Shown in pieces: positions 7,025 to 12,479 of a stretch of 14,406 nucleotides of DNA. The stretch spans positions 1 to 14,406 of the forward strand of contig JAISWN010000306.1 in assembly GCA_031271075.1 (NCBI GenBank), read 5' to 3'. The stretch comes from Treponema sp. (GTDB lineage Bacteria > Spirochaetota > Spirochaetia > Treponematales > Breznakiellaceae). The translations under genes were made by a program, and so were the position numbers. The first letter of the stretch is position 1. The number at the start of each line of letters is the position of its first letter. A model generated the notes under the pieces. It was not told the DNA's origin and did no database searches. It saw nothing but the letters and a program-made list of their open reading frames with translations.

Positions 7025-7496
7025 ATGGTAAAAAAACAATTCTTTTTAGGGACACTGGCAATGGTGTTGGCATTGTCTTTCGGGGTGGTTCTGGTGGGTT
7101 GCACAACCTTGAACAGAATTAAACCTATATCTTGGCATGAGCCTGTTCCGGAAGATCAGCAATGTGTTTTATACTATTACAGCCAGTGGGGTTTCTTGGA
7201 TATAGAGTCTATTGACCAGATAAAGAAATACGTGCCGGCCAACTCCGTATACCCTAAAGCCTATACTTCCGGCGGGCAACCATTCCATTATATATGAGGC
7301 AGGAATAGGGGGAGGCACAAATACCTCATATTATAGAGGTTCTTTTACCTATACCTTTGAAGCGGGACAAACCTATTCACTTGTATACGATAAGGCCGGG
7401 TTTCTTTTTTTCATAAAAGGAGTGAAAGAAAAAACAACTGATTATATCGATCCAAAGGAATCGATCATTTTTTTCCCCTTTATTGAAATTAGGTAA
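7025..7496 (+). pseudogene. Lipoprotein of unknown function with a frameshift, cassette 2
   Basis: Translation from ATG 7025 (AAGGAG at 7013-7018) gives MVKKQFFLGTLAMVLALSF and a lipobox LVGC with Cys26, so this is a predicted lipoprotein. The first frame ends after 90 residues at TGA 7295-7297. Directly across that stop the +1 frame (from about 7281 to TAA 7494-7496) continues with a well-formed sequence, YEAGIGGGTNTSYYRGSF and then TYTFEAGQTYSLVYDKAG. The joined product would be about 156 residues, and the simplest reading is a one-base insertion near 7275-7295. There is no homopolymer or known slippery codon there, so programmed frameshifting is unlikely. A sequencing error or true decay are the alternatives. 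The domain is not recognised. A short 90-residue lipoprotein could still be made. Confidence 0.7.
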
Positions 7497-7517
7497 CGCA
7501 AAAGGCACCTGAAACAA

Positions 7518-7557
7518 GCGGGGCTATGCCCAAGTGTAACACCCCGCAATTTTTTTG
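7518..7557 (+). terminator. Rho-independent terminator after cassette 2 gene
   Basis: GCGGGG (7518-7523) pairs with CCCCGC (7542-7547), followed by AAT and a run of seven or more T residues (7550-7556), 21 bp after the stop of the frameshifted lipoprotein gene. It would insulate the following cassette. Confidence 0.7.
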
Positions 7558-7687
7558 TAAAAAGCATTAATCATACGCAGTCTCCATCATTCGTGGCGGT
7601 GTGATAGCTTGCAAAAAAAGGCAAAAGGATTTGAAATTAGTCTATTAAAATAGTGGTTATTGCGCCGTTTGAAGACTTTTCCGACAG
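7558..7687. other. Non-coding tail of cassette 2
   Basis: AT-rich DNA between the terminator and the attC-like site. I see no gene, RNA structure or repeat that I can support here, only a few A-runs and a TGCGCCG (7661-7667) that could be an alternative outer arm of the attC. Confidence 0.35.
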
Positions 7688-7903
7688 TCTCAACAGGTCT
7701 GTTAGCGCTTTTTTGTCCTGTCGGACAAACTGGGCCAGTAGGCGGCTCGGCCTCCACAACGGCTAGGTCATTCCGCTACACGCAGACCTTCGGTCTGAAC
7801 ATTCCCACGCCGTTGCTCCGGCACAGTTTGTCGGCCCTGGTCTTTGCTACGCAAAGCCCTTATTCGGGCCGCCAAACCGTCGCAAACAGCCAGAACGTTA
7901 GGC
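7688..7903 (+). repeat. attC-like site 2 (end of cassette 2)
   Basis: The site ends in core GTTAGGC (7897-7903) and starts at a degenerate R'' TCTCAAC (7688-7694). The inner arm CTGTTAGCG (7699-7707) pairs with CGCAAACAG (7881-7889) at eight of nine positions. Interior arms include GACAAACTG/CAGTTTGTC (7724-7732, 7824-7832), CAGACC-TTC-GGTCTG (7783-7797) and CTTTGC-TAC-GCAAAG (7842-7856). The first 61 bp from AACAGG match the last site (8701-8761) at 57 positions. Length is 216 bp, unusually long. Confidence 0.65.
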
Positions 7904-7935
7904 GCCATTTTTTTGAAATTTATTGCAAAAAATGA

Positions 7936-7964
7936 TTGACAAAAAAAGAAAATTTTGATATTAT
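7936..7964 (+). promoter_or_regulatory. Sigma-70 promoter of cassette 3
   Basis: TTGACA at 7936-7941 and TATTAT at 7959-7964 with a 17-bp spacer, 32 bp after the core site. This is the third cassette in a row with a perfect -35 and the same spacing. Confidence 0.8.
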
Positions 7965-8002
7965 AGGTTTATAACTAACTTTTGAGATAGGAGTGTACAA
8001 AA

Positions 8003-8680
8003 ATGAAAAAGATAGCCTTATTATATTTATCTGTTTTTTGTTTTTTTTCTTGGTTTTTGATGGGGTGCAGTTCAACACCAAAAATTCTAATTTCAACATT
8101 AGACGAAATTAGACAAAGACGCGATCCGTCAAAAAATCTTATTGTGGTTTTCAAAGAAATTCCAGGCCTTGTTCGTATAGCAACAAACGAAAACATCATA
8201 TTCGAGTTGGACGAAAGTGAGGATAGTGTAGCGATTATTAATAGTTTATATGAGAATGAACTTATTAGTAGCGATCCTAAAAGAAGGGCGAGAGGTTTAA
8301 GTTTAAGAAATGCTGCATTAAGCGCTACTTATTCACGCATGTTATCTTATCTATATTATTCATCCTCTGTTCTTCTTGGGGCGTTATATACGGATACTTA
8401 TAGTGACATAGCTGCGTTTAATTTAACTTCCAGTGACCAAATGCGTATCTTTGTTGATGGTACTACCGACAACGGAAACATTAGAAATTATAGATGGAAA
8501 GTTCTAACAATAGATATTAAGCCAGATATAAACGAACAATTTTATGTTATTGAGGATAAAGGGACCTACATGGTGCGTGAAATAACTGATGTCTCTGAAC
8601 TAACCAGTCTTTTTTTGGAAAAGAGGTGGTATCCACAATCGGCTCCAGATACCCAAAAGGGTTTTATTGTATTTGAGTAA
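8003..8680 (+). CDS. Lipoprotein of unknown function, cassette 3
   Basis: A 225-residue predicted lipoprotein. MKKIALLYLSVFCFFSWFLMGC has a lipobox LMGC with Cys22, followed by SSTPK. The ATG at 8003 has AGGAG at 7989-7993. The mature part starts with an Arg/Lys-rich stretch (DEIRQRRDPSKN), then a LIVVFKEIPGLVRIA strand-like segment, a central helical region around LSATYSRMLSYLYYSS with a moderately hydrophobic run, and a C-terminal part rich in beta-type sequence ending near KGFIVFE. I recognise no domain or catalytic motif. AT-rich base use matches the other cassette genes and not the chromosome. It is complete and apparently intact, so it is probably expressed from its own promoter and anchored in a membrane. 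Confidence 0.87.
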   Translation: MKKIALLYLSVFCFFSWFLMGCSSTPKILISTLDEIRQRRDPSKNLIVVFKEIPGLVRIATNENIIFELDESEDSVAIINSLYENELISSDPKRRARGLSLRNAALSATYSRMLSYLYYSSSVLLGALYTDTYSDIAAFNLTSSDQMRIFVDGTTDNGNIRNYRWKVLTIDIKPDINEQFYVIEDKGTYMVREITDVSELTSLFLEKRWYPQSAPDTQKGFIVFE

Positions 8681-8696
8681 GATACAAAAAAACGGC

Positions 8697-8780
8697 ACAT
8701 AACAGGACTGTTTACGCTTTTTTGTCCTGCCGGACAAACTGGGCCAGTAGGCGGCTCGGCCTACGGCCGGAACGATAGGC
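8697..8780 (+). repeat. Decayed attC-like site 3 (end of cassette 3)
   Basis: Starts ACATAAC-AGGACTGTTTACG like the left arms of the other sites and matches site 2 over 61 bp with four differences. It then jumps to CTACGGCCGGAAC and a core reading GATAGGC. The right inner arm (expected near CGTAAACAG) is missing and the invariant GTT has become GAT, so I infer an internally deleted, probably inactive site. Confidence 0.6.
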
Positions 8781-8782
8781 GA

Positions 8783-8896
8783 GAGCTTATATGCGTGGCG
8801 GGGAAACTGGTCAGGCATGCGGGGCAGTTGGTTCTGAAGGTGTACGAGGGAGACCCGATAGCGGCTGTATTTCTGCTCTTAGTCAGCTATTTCAAG
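8783..8896 (+). pseudogene. Possible C-terminal fragment of a DDE transposase
   Basis: A plus-strand frame without a proper start reads ELICVAGKLVRHAGQLVLKVYE. This looks like the C-terminal beta-strand pair (AGKLVRHAGQLVLK) of some IS4/IS1380-type transposases. It runs until the IS1-like remnant begins on the other strand. The resemblance is by eye only and the assignment is weak. Confidence 0.25.
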
Positions 8897-9300
8897 CGAC
8901 CTCGTGTCGCACCCCTTCTATCCCTACCGTGTGCTCCTTCCCTACTTCATGGCAACGATTTCCCCGCTTTCCCGGTGATATGCGTATATAAGCCACACTT
9001 TGTTCTTCTTTTTCCCTACATACCTCCACAATTCGTCTATTTCAAGGCAGTCATAATAGGTTTGTTTCGGCCGTATCTGATATTTGCCTGATTTGAGGAT
9101 TTTTAAGACTTTGGTGATGCTGATTTGCAGCACGGCGCTGATGTCCCGGATGCCGATTCCCCGAACCAGCATGATTTTGACCATCCCAACGATCCAGGAA
9201 AGGCATCCGCGATAGGTCATTTCATGCTCACTGATGAACTGGTGTCCGCATTGGGTACAGCGGTAATTGCGGACTTAATGTCCGATGTTTGCCGTTGTAT
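8892..9300 (-). pseudogene. IS1-family transposase remnant with internal deletion and stop
   Basis: On the minus strand, YRCTQCGHQFISEHEMTYRG resembles the end of the InsA-type zinc-ribbon. It continues through GIGIRDISAVLQISITKVLK (helix-turn-helix) to CLEIDELWRYVGKKKNKVWL (first Asp of the DDE domain) and IYAYHRESGEIVA. There the frame meets a stop. A second frame then gives EVGKEHTVGIEG, which in intact IS1 transposases lies roughly 50 residues later, so about 150 bp of the catalytic core have been lost. A TAA at 9277-9275 also interrupts the frame just before the zinc-ribbon half. Further downstream the sequence is unrelated. This is clearly a dead element. IS1 terminal repeats are not evident. 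Confidence 0.75.
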
Positions 9301-9310
9301 TTTTTTCCGT

Positions 9311-9431
9311 CTGTCTCAGGCTTCCAGGGCGGGGTAAAACCCTGACGGCGCCATCCGTGGCGCCTTTTCCTCCCTTTAGTCGGCGGGTTTTACCCTTCGA
9401 GTCCTGCCTCCCTTGCGTCCGGCAGGACTCG
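9311..9431. repeat. 121-bp direct repeat, copy 1 (carries a tRNA-Arg 3' end copy)
   Basis: Near-identical to 9451-9571 (period 140 bp, about four differences). Each copy contains GGGTAAAACCC and its inverted partner GGGTTTTACCC (9332-9342, 9385-9395). Between them is a hairpin GGCGCC-ATCCGT-GGCGCC followed by TTTT (9347-9368). The last 18 bp (9414-9431) reproduce the 3' end of the tRNA-Arg gene. Confidence 0.85.
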
Positions 9432-9450
9432 CCTTCCAGCCTTCGCCATC

Positions 9451-9571
9451 CTGTCTCAGGCTTCCAGGCCGGGGTAAAACCCTGACGGCGCCATCCGTGG
9501 CGCCTTTTCCTCCCTCTGGTCGGCGGGTTTTACCCTTCGAGTCCTGCCTCCCTTGCGTCCGGCAGGACTCG
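9451..9571. repeat. 121-bp direct repeat, copy 2 (overlaps the real tRNA-Arg 3' end)
   Basis: Second copy of the 9311-9431 unit. Its right end, 9554-9571, is the genuine 3' acceptor and T-arm part of tRNA-Arg. The hairpin with TTTT is at 9487-9508. Read leftward from the tRNA, the hairpin may also serve as its transcription terminator. Confidence 0.85.
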
Positions 9572-9627
9572 AACCTGCTACCTACGGATTCGAAGTCCGT
9601 TACTCTATCCAGGTGAGCTACGAACGC
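9554..9627 (-). tRNA. tRNA-Arg (anticodon TCG)
   Basis: A 74-nt cloverleaf on the minus strand. Acceptor GCGTTCG pairs with CGGACGC (one G-T), discriminator A, D-loop with GGA, anticodon arm ACGGA-CTTCGAA-TCCGT giving anticodon TCG (reads CGA), T-arm GCAGG-TTCGAGT-CCTGC. CCA is not encoded. Its 3' end faces the accessory island. Confidence 0.92.
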
Positions 9628-9733
9628 AAACAAAACATCCTGTTTGCTCATTCCAGGCCGGGGTTTACCCTTGAAGCCTTCCGGCTTCCGCGGGCCGCGA
9701 AAACCCTTCGAACCCGCATTTTCCCCTTCTAAA
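9628..9733. other. Spacer between the two tRNA genes
   Basis: GC-rich non-coding DNA. It includes TTCCAGGCCGGGG (9651-9663), the same 13 bp found near the start of the second 121-bp repeat (the first has one difference), so a third partial copy of that unit may be present. CGCGGGCCGCG (9689-9699) can form a small hairpin. Confidence 0.4.
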
Positions 9734-9787
9734 AAAACGGGTGGATGACCGGGTTCGCCATATAAAACGGGTGGATGACCGGGTTCG
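9734..9787. repeat. 24-bp direct repeat of the tRNA-His 3' end
   Basis: AAAACGGGTGGATGACCGGG plus TTCG occurs at 9734-9757 and again, inside the tRNA-His gene and its flank, at 9764-9787 (offset 30 bp). Six bases, CCATAT, separate the copies. Confidence 0.85.
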
Positions 9788-9842
9788 AACCGGCGACGGC
9801 CAGATCCACAATCTGGAACTCTACCACTGAGCTACATCCACC
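9770..9842 (-). tRNA. tRNA-His (anticodon GTG)
   Basis: A 73-nt cloverleaf on the minus strand. Acceptor GTGGATG/CATCCAC has the extra 5' G (G-1) opposite C73 that identifies histidine tRNAs. The anticodon loop ATTGTGGAT gives GTG, and the T-arm is GCCGG-TTCGAAC-CCGGT. CCA is not encoded. It lies upstream of tRNA-Arg on the same strand and is probably co-transcribed with it. Confidence 0.93.
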
Positions 9843-9863
9843 AAGGCCTAAAAGGTAAAGATT

Positions 9864-9893
9864 ACTATGTCCTAAATTCCGGTTTTATGTCAA
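9864..9893 (-). promoter_or_regulatory. Promoter of the tRNA-His/tRNA-Arg unit
   Basis: On the minus strand TTGACA (9893-9888) and CATAGT (9869-9864) are 18 bp apart. Transcription would start about 15 nt before tRNA-His. The -35 is a full consensus match. Confidence 0.6.
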
Positions 9894-9934
9894 CGGCATC
9901 ACGCAGCCTTTTCATCTGGTTTATCCTTTCCGCT

Positions 9935-9960
9935 TAAGGCTTTTTTTCCCGTGCCGATAA
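9935..9960 (+). promoter_or_regulatory. Sigma-28 (FliA)-type promoter of the flgN-flgK-flgL-fliW-csrA operon
   Basis: GCCGATAA at 9953-9960 is an exact match to the flagellar sigma-28 -10 element. TAAGGCTT at 9935-9942, ten bases upstream, matches TAAAGTTT at six of eight positions. The expected transcript start is near 9967, just before the flgN ribosome site. This agrees with late (class 3) expression of hook-junction and filament-control genes. Confidence 0.75.
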
Positions 9961-9980
9961 AGGAAATGAGGTGTGCCGGT

Positions 9981-10487
9981 ATGGAAAGAGTGACGGAATC
10001 CGGGTTTTTTGGGCGGCTTTCTTCGGTTTTGCGGCGGGAGACTGAGCTTTTAACGGAGATCGGTTCCCTGCAAAAACAGGTTTGGGAGACGGTTCTTAAC
10101 CGGGTCTGGGAGAATTTTGAGGGGTTGATGGCGAGCTTGAATGTCCTGGGGGCCGAATTCCAGGTTCTGGAGCGGGAGCGGGTGGGGCTTATGGCGGAAT
10201 TTGCGGGAGACGGGGTTCGGGAAGGCGAAAGCTTCTACCGCCTGGCTTCCCGTCTTCCCGGCCCGGAGGGGAAGGAACTTGCCGGGCTGTACCGGAACCT
10301 GAAGAGTGAAACCTTGCGGGTACGGATATCAAACGACAGTCTCCTCGGCTACCTTGGAGAGGCCAGGGCCACGGTAAACGGGTTCCTGGAGGCCGCCTTC
10401 CCCGACCGGAAGGGCAGGGTCTATTCCCGGCAGGGGGCGCTGATCCCCGCCGATATGCGGAGCATGGTGCTGAACCAGAGTTTTTAA
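9981..10487 (+). CDS. flgN: FlgN-like flagellar export chaperone
   Basis: A 168-residue, almost wholly helical protein directly upstream of flgK. This is the usual place of FlgN, which binds FlgK and FlgL in the cytoplasm and delivers them to the flagellar export gate. Sequence identity in this family is low, so the call rests on size, predicted long amphipathic helices (for example residues 10-60, RRETELLTEIGSLQKQVWET) and position. I start at ATG 9981, seven bases after GAGGTG. An in-frame GTG at 9951 overlaps the -10 of the sigma-28 promoter and cannot be the start if that promoter is used. The gap to flgK is 56 bp and holds a hairpin. Confidence 0.72.
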   Translation: MERVTESGFFGRLSSVLRRETELLTEIGSLQKQVWETVLNRVWENFEGLMASLNVLGAEFQVLERERVGLMAEFAGDGVREGESFYRLASRLPGPEGKELAGLYRNLKSETLRVRISNDSLLGYLGEARATVNGFLEAAFPDRKGRVYSRQGALIPADMRSMVLNQSF

Positions 10488-10533
10488 ATCAGAATTTTTA
10501 AAACAGTATCCCGCCGCGGTGGGTTATTCTGAT
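10488..10533 (+). promoter_or_regulatory. Hairpin in the flgK leader abutting its ribosome site
   Basis: ATCAGAAT (10488-10495) and ATTCTGAT (10526-10533) are perfect 8-bp complements enclosing CCCGCC-GC-GGTGGG (10510-10523). The right arm ends exactly where the flgK Shine-Dalgarno GGAG (10534-10537) begins. It could limit flgK translation or stabilise the 3' side of a processed message. There is no T run, so it is not a standard terminator. Confidence 0.5.
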
Positions 10534-10543
10534 GGAGTGAAAT

Positions 10544-12439
10544 ATGACATCCACCTTTATGGGTATCGAAATCGGGAAACGGGGGGTTCAGTCCCACCAG
10601 CAGGCCCTGAACGTCACGGGTCATAACCTGACCAACGCTTCTACCGAGGGTTACTCACGGCAGCGGATAGAGATGGCCGCCTTCGAGCCCATCTACCTGC
10701 CGGGGCTCAACCGGGAGGAAACTCCCGGCCAGATAGGTCAGGGGATGGTGGTGGAACGGATAGAGCGGCTCCGGGATCAGCTCCTGGACAAGCAGATCGT
10801 GGCCCAGGCCTCCGCAGAGGGTTACTGGCAGTCCAGGGATTCCTACATCCGCAAGATGGATCAGATCTACCTGGAACCGGGGGATAATTCAATCCGTGGT
10901 AAGATGGACGCCTTCTGGGACGCCTGGCAGGAACTGGCTGCCTTTCCTGCGGATACCGCCCCCCGGACCGCGGTACTGGAGCGCGGAAAAACCCTGATAG
11001 ACGGTATCCATAACCGCTACAACTCCCTCAAGGCTTTGCAGACCATGACGGACGAGGATATCCAGATCAAAGTGGCCGAAGTTAACGGGCTTTCCCGGCA
11101 GATCGCCGCCCTGAACAACGATATCCAGAAGATCAAGGCCATGGGGGACAATCCCAACGACCTGCTGGATCGGCGGGATCTCCTGGTGGATAAGCTCTCG
11201 TCTATTATTGACGTTACGGTGGATCAGCGGGACCCTGACGAATTCATGGTCCATACCGCCGGGCTGATACTGGTGCAGGGGAAGATAGGCCGCCAGTTCG
11301 GTCTGGAAAAAAACATGGACACCGAAGGCTACTCCCGGATCGTCTGGGAGGAAACCGGGCACAACATGCAGTTCCGCGGCGGGAGTCTTGCCGCCCTGGT
11401 GGAACTGCGGGATGTAACGATTGAGGATGAGATTCAGACCCTGGACAATATGACCATGAATTTTGTGGATCTGGTGAACGAGGTTCACCGGGCCGGTTAC
11501 GGTATCAACGGCGCCACGGGGAACAATTTTTTTACCGAATACCCCTTTGTGACCAACGTGAACGGAAACTACGACCGGGATGGGGACGGGGTTTACGATT
11601 CCAGCTATATCTACCGGATAAACGGAACCAATGTTCTGGAGAGCCAGGCCCAGGTGGGGCTTGAGGGGCAGATTACCCTTTCAGGTTCCGGGGGGGAAAA
11701 CGCGCGGATCCCCTACTATCCCACCGATACGGTGGCCGACATTGTCAGCCGGATCAACAACTCAGGTGCGGAAGTGGTGGCCCGGCTTAACCGGGACGGT
11801 TTCCTCTCCCTCAAGGCAACTACCGCCTCCATGGTAGAGGGTCTGGAAATTCAGAACCCCGACTTCGTGATCCGCCATATTGAAGATTCAGGTTACTTCC
11901 TCACCGGCTACGCAGGGCTCCTTGAAGCCTCCGGGCCCGAGGGAGCCTACGACTGGGCCGCCGCCGATGAAGCAGCGGTACTGCGGGGCGGGGCGGAGGA
12001 TTACGCCCTGGCGCCCATCGCCCATCCTTCGGGGTGGATCGAGGTGAACCGTAGCCTGCTCAAAGATACTATGTCGGTGGCATCGGGCTTTGGGGAAAAC
12101 GGCAGGGCCGCAAATCCGGGGAACGGGGACGCTGCGGCGGCCATAGCGGCTATCCGTAACACCTCGGTTATGGTGGGGCAGTTGGGAACCTTCGACGATT
12201 ACTTCGCCGACGCCGCGGGACGCATCGGTCTTCTGGGAGAACAGAGCGGGCGGGCCCTGGAGACCGAAAACCTCATCATGAAGAACCTTCACGATCTCAG
12301 ACAGTCGGTCTCGGGGGTTAACATCGACGAGGAACTTTCCAACATGATCAAGTACCAGCACGGTTACGCCGCCGCCGCAAGATTTATCACCACCGTAAAC
12401 TCCCTGCTGGACACACTTATTAACAGAATGGGTGTCTAA
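10544..12439 (+). CDS. flgK: Flagellar hook-associated protein 1 (hook-filament junction)
   Basis: A 631-residue protein that forms the first ring of subunits between hook and filament. The N-terminus has the rod/hook-family signature GHNLTNASTEGYSRQ (residues 26-40). The C-terminal 40 residues, GVNIDEELSNMIKYQHGYAA followed by an ARFITTVNSLLDTLI run, match the FlgK D0 helix. Both termini make the coiled-coil D0 domain needed for export and assembly; the middle is the variable surface domain. Its length exceeds E. coli FlgK (about 550) owing to this central region, which is rich in Asp, Gly and Asn. Start ATG 10544 follows GGAG at 10534. The next gene, flgL, starts 40 bp after the stop. Confidence 0.95.
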   Translation: MTSTFMGIEIGKRGVQSHQQALNVTGHNLTNASTEGYSRQRIEMAAFEPIYLPGLNREETPGQIGQGMVVERIERLRDQLLDKQIVAQASAEGYWQSRDSYIRKMDQIYLEPGDNSIRGKMDAFWDAWQELAAFPADTAPRTAVLERGKTLIDGIHNRYNSLKALQTMTDEDIQIKVAEVNGLSRQIAALNNDIQKIKAMGDNPNDLLDRRDLLVDKLSSIIDVTVDQRDPDEFMVHTAGLILVQGKIGRQFGLEKNMDTEGYSRIVWEETGHNMQFRGGSLAALVELRDVTIEDEIQTLDNMTMNFVDLVNEVHRAGYGINGATGNNFFTEYPFVTNVNGNYDRDGDGVYDSSYIYRINGTNVLESQAQVGLEGQITLSGSGGENARIPYYPTDTVADIVSRINNSGAEVVARLNRDGFLSLKATTASMVEGLEIQNPDFVIRHIEDSGYFLTGYAGLLEASGPEGAYDWAAADEAAVLRGGAEDYALAPIAHPSGWIEVNRSLLKDTMSVASGFGENGRAANPGNGDAAAAIAAIRNTSVMVGQLGTFDDYFADAAGRIGLLGEQSGRALETENLIMKNLHDLRQSVSGVNIDEELSNMIKYQHGYAAAARFITTVNSLLDTLINRMGV

Positions 12440-12458
12440 CAAAAGCACGCGAATTGAG

Positions 12459-12479
12459 TAAGGAGATGGAGGAGGAAAC
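12459..12479 (+). promoter_or_regulatory. GGA-rich flgL ribosome-binding region, candidate CsrA target
   Basis: The 20 bases before ATG 12480 contain four GGA triplets (AAGGAG, ATGGAG, GAGGA, GGAAAC). GGA is the core of CsrA-binding sites, and the region doubles as the Shine-Dalgarno. csrA lies in the same operon. No strong stem-loop presents the triplets, so regulation is only suggested. Confidence 0.35.

Larger units (their letters stand above)
6028..8774 (+). mobile_element. Array of three integron-type gene cassettes without integrase (CALIN-like)
   Basis: Three consecutive units of about 0.88-0.98 kb (6028-6919, 6920-7897, 7898-8774) share one plan: a core site, a short AT-rich leader, a sigma-70 promoter with a 17-bp spacer, an exported-protein gene on the plus strand, then a long imperfect palindrome ending in the next core site. 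The ends read GTTAGGC, GTTATGC, GTTAGGC and a decayed GATAGGC. The attC-like sites begin with (G/A)CATAAC or TCTCAAC followed by AGG, and end with C-rich/GAAC plus the core. The DNA is far more AT-rich than both flanks. Chromosomal integrons are known in Treponema (T. denticola). No intI is present in the window, so mobility would depend on an integrase elsewhere. Confidence 0.72.

Noticed and set aside
7275..7300. Programmed +1 frameshift in the cassette 2 gene
   Set aside because: No slippery codon (such as CTT TGA), no upstream Shine-Dalgarno-like stimulator and no downstream pseudoknot seen. Mutation or sequencing error is simpler.
7660..7935. Open frame across attC-like site 2
   Set aside because: It coincides with the palindromic recombination site; the translation is low complexity with no ribosome site.
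9414..9431. Possible second tRNA-Arg gene
   Set aside because: Only the 3' 18 bp are present; no anticodon arm, D-arm or 5' acceptor strand follows.
6028..9571. CRISPR array or phage element
   Set aside because: Repeats are few, long and palindromic with unequal 0.9-kb spacing, no spacer pattern, and no phage structural or integrase genes.
9376..9651. Open frames on both strands across the 121-bp repeats and tRNA-Arg
   Set aside because: They overlap a genuine tRNA gene and repeats; no protein-like features.
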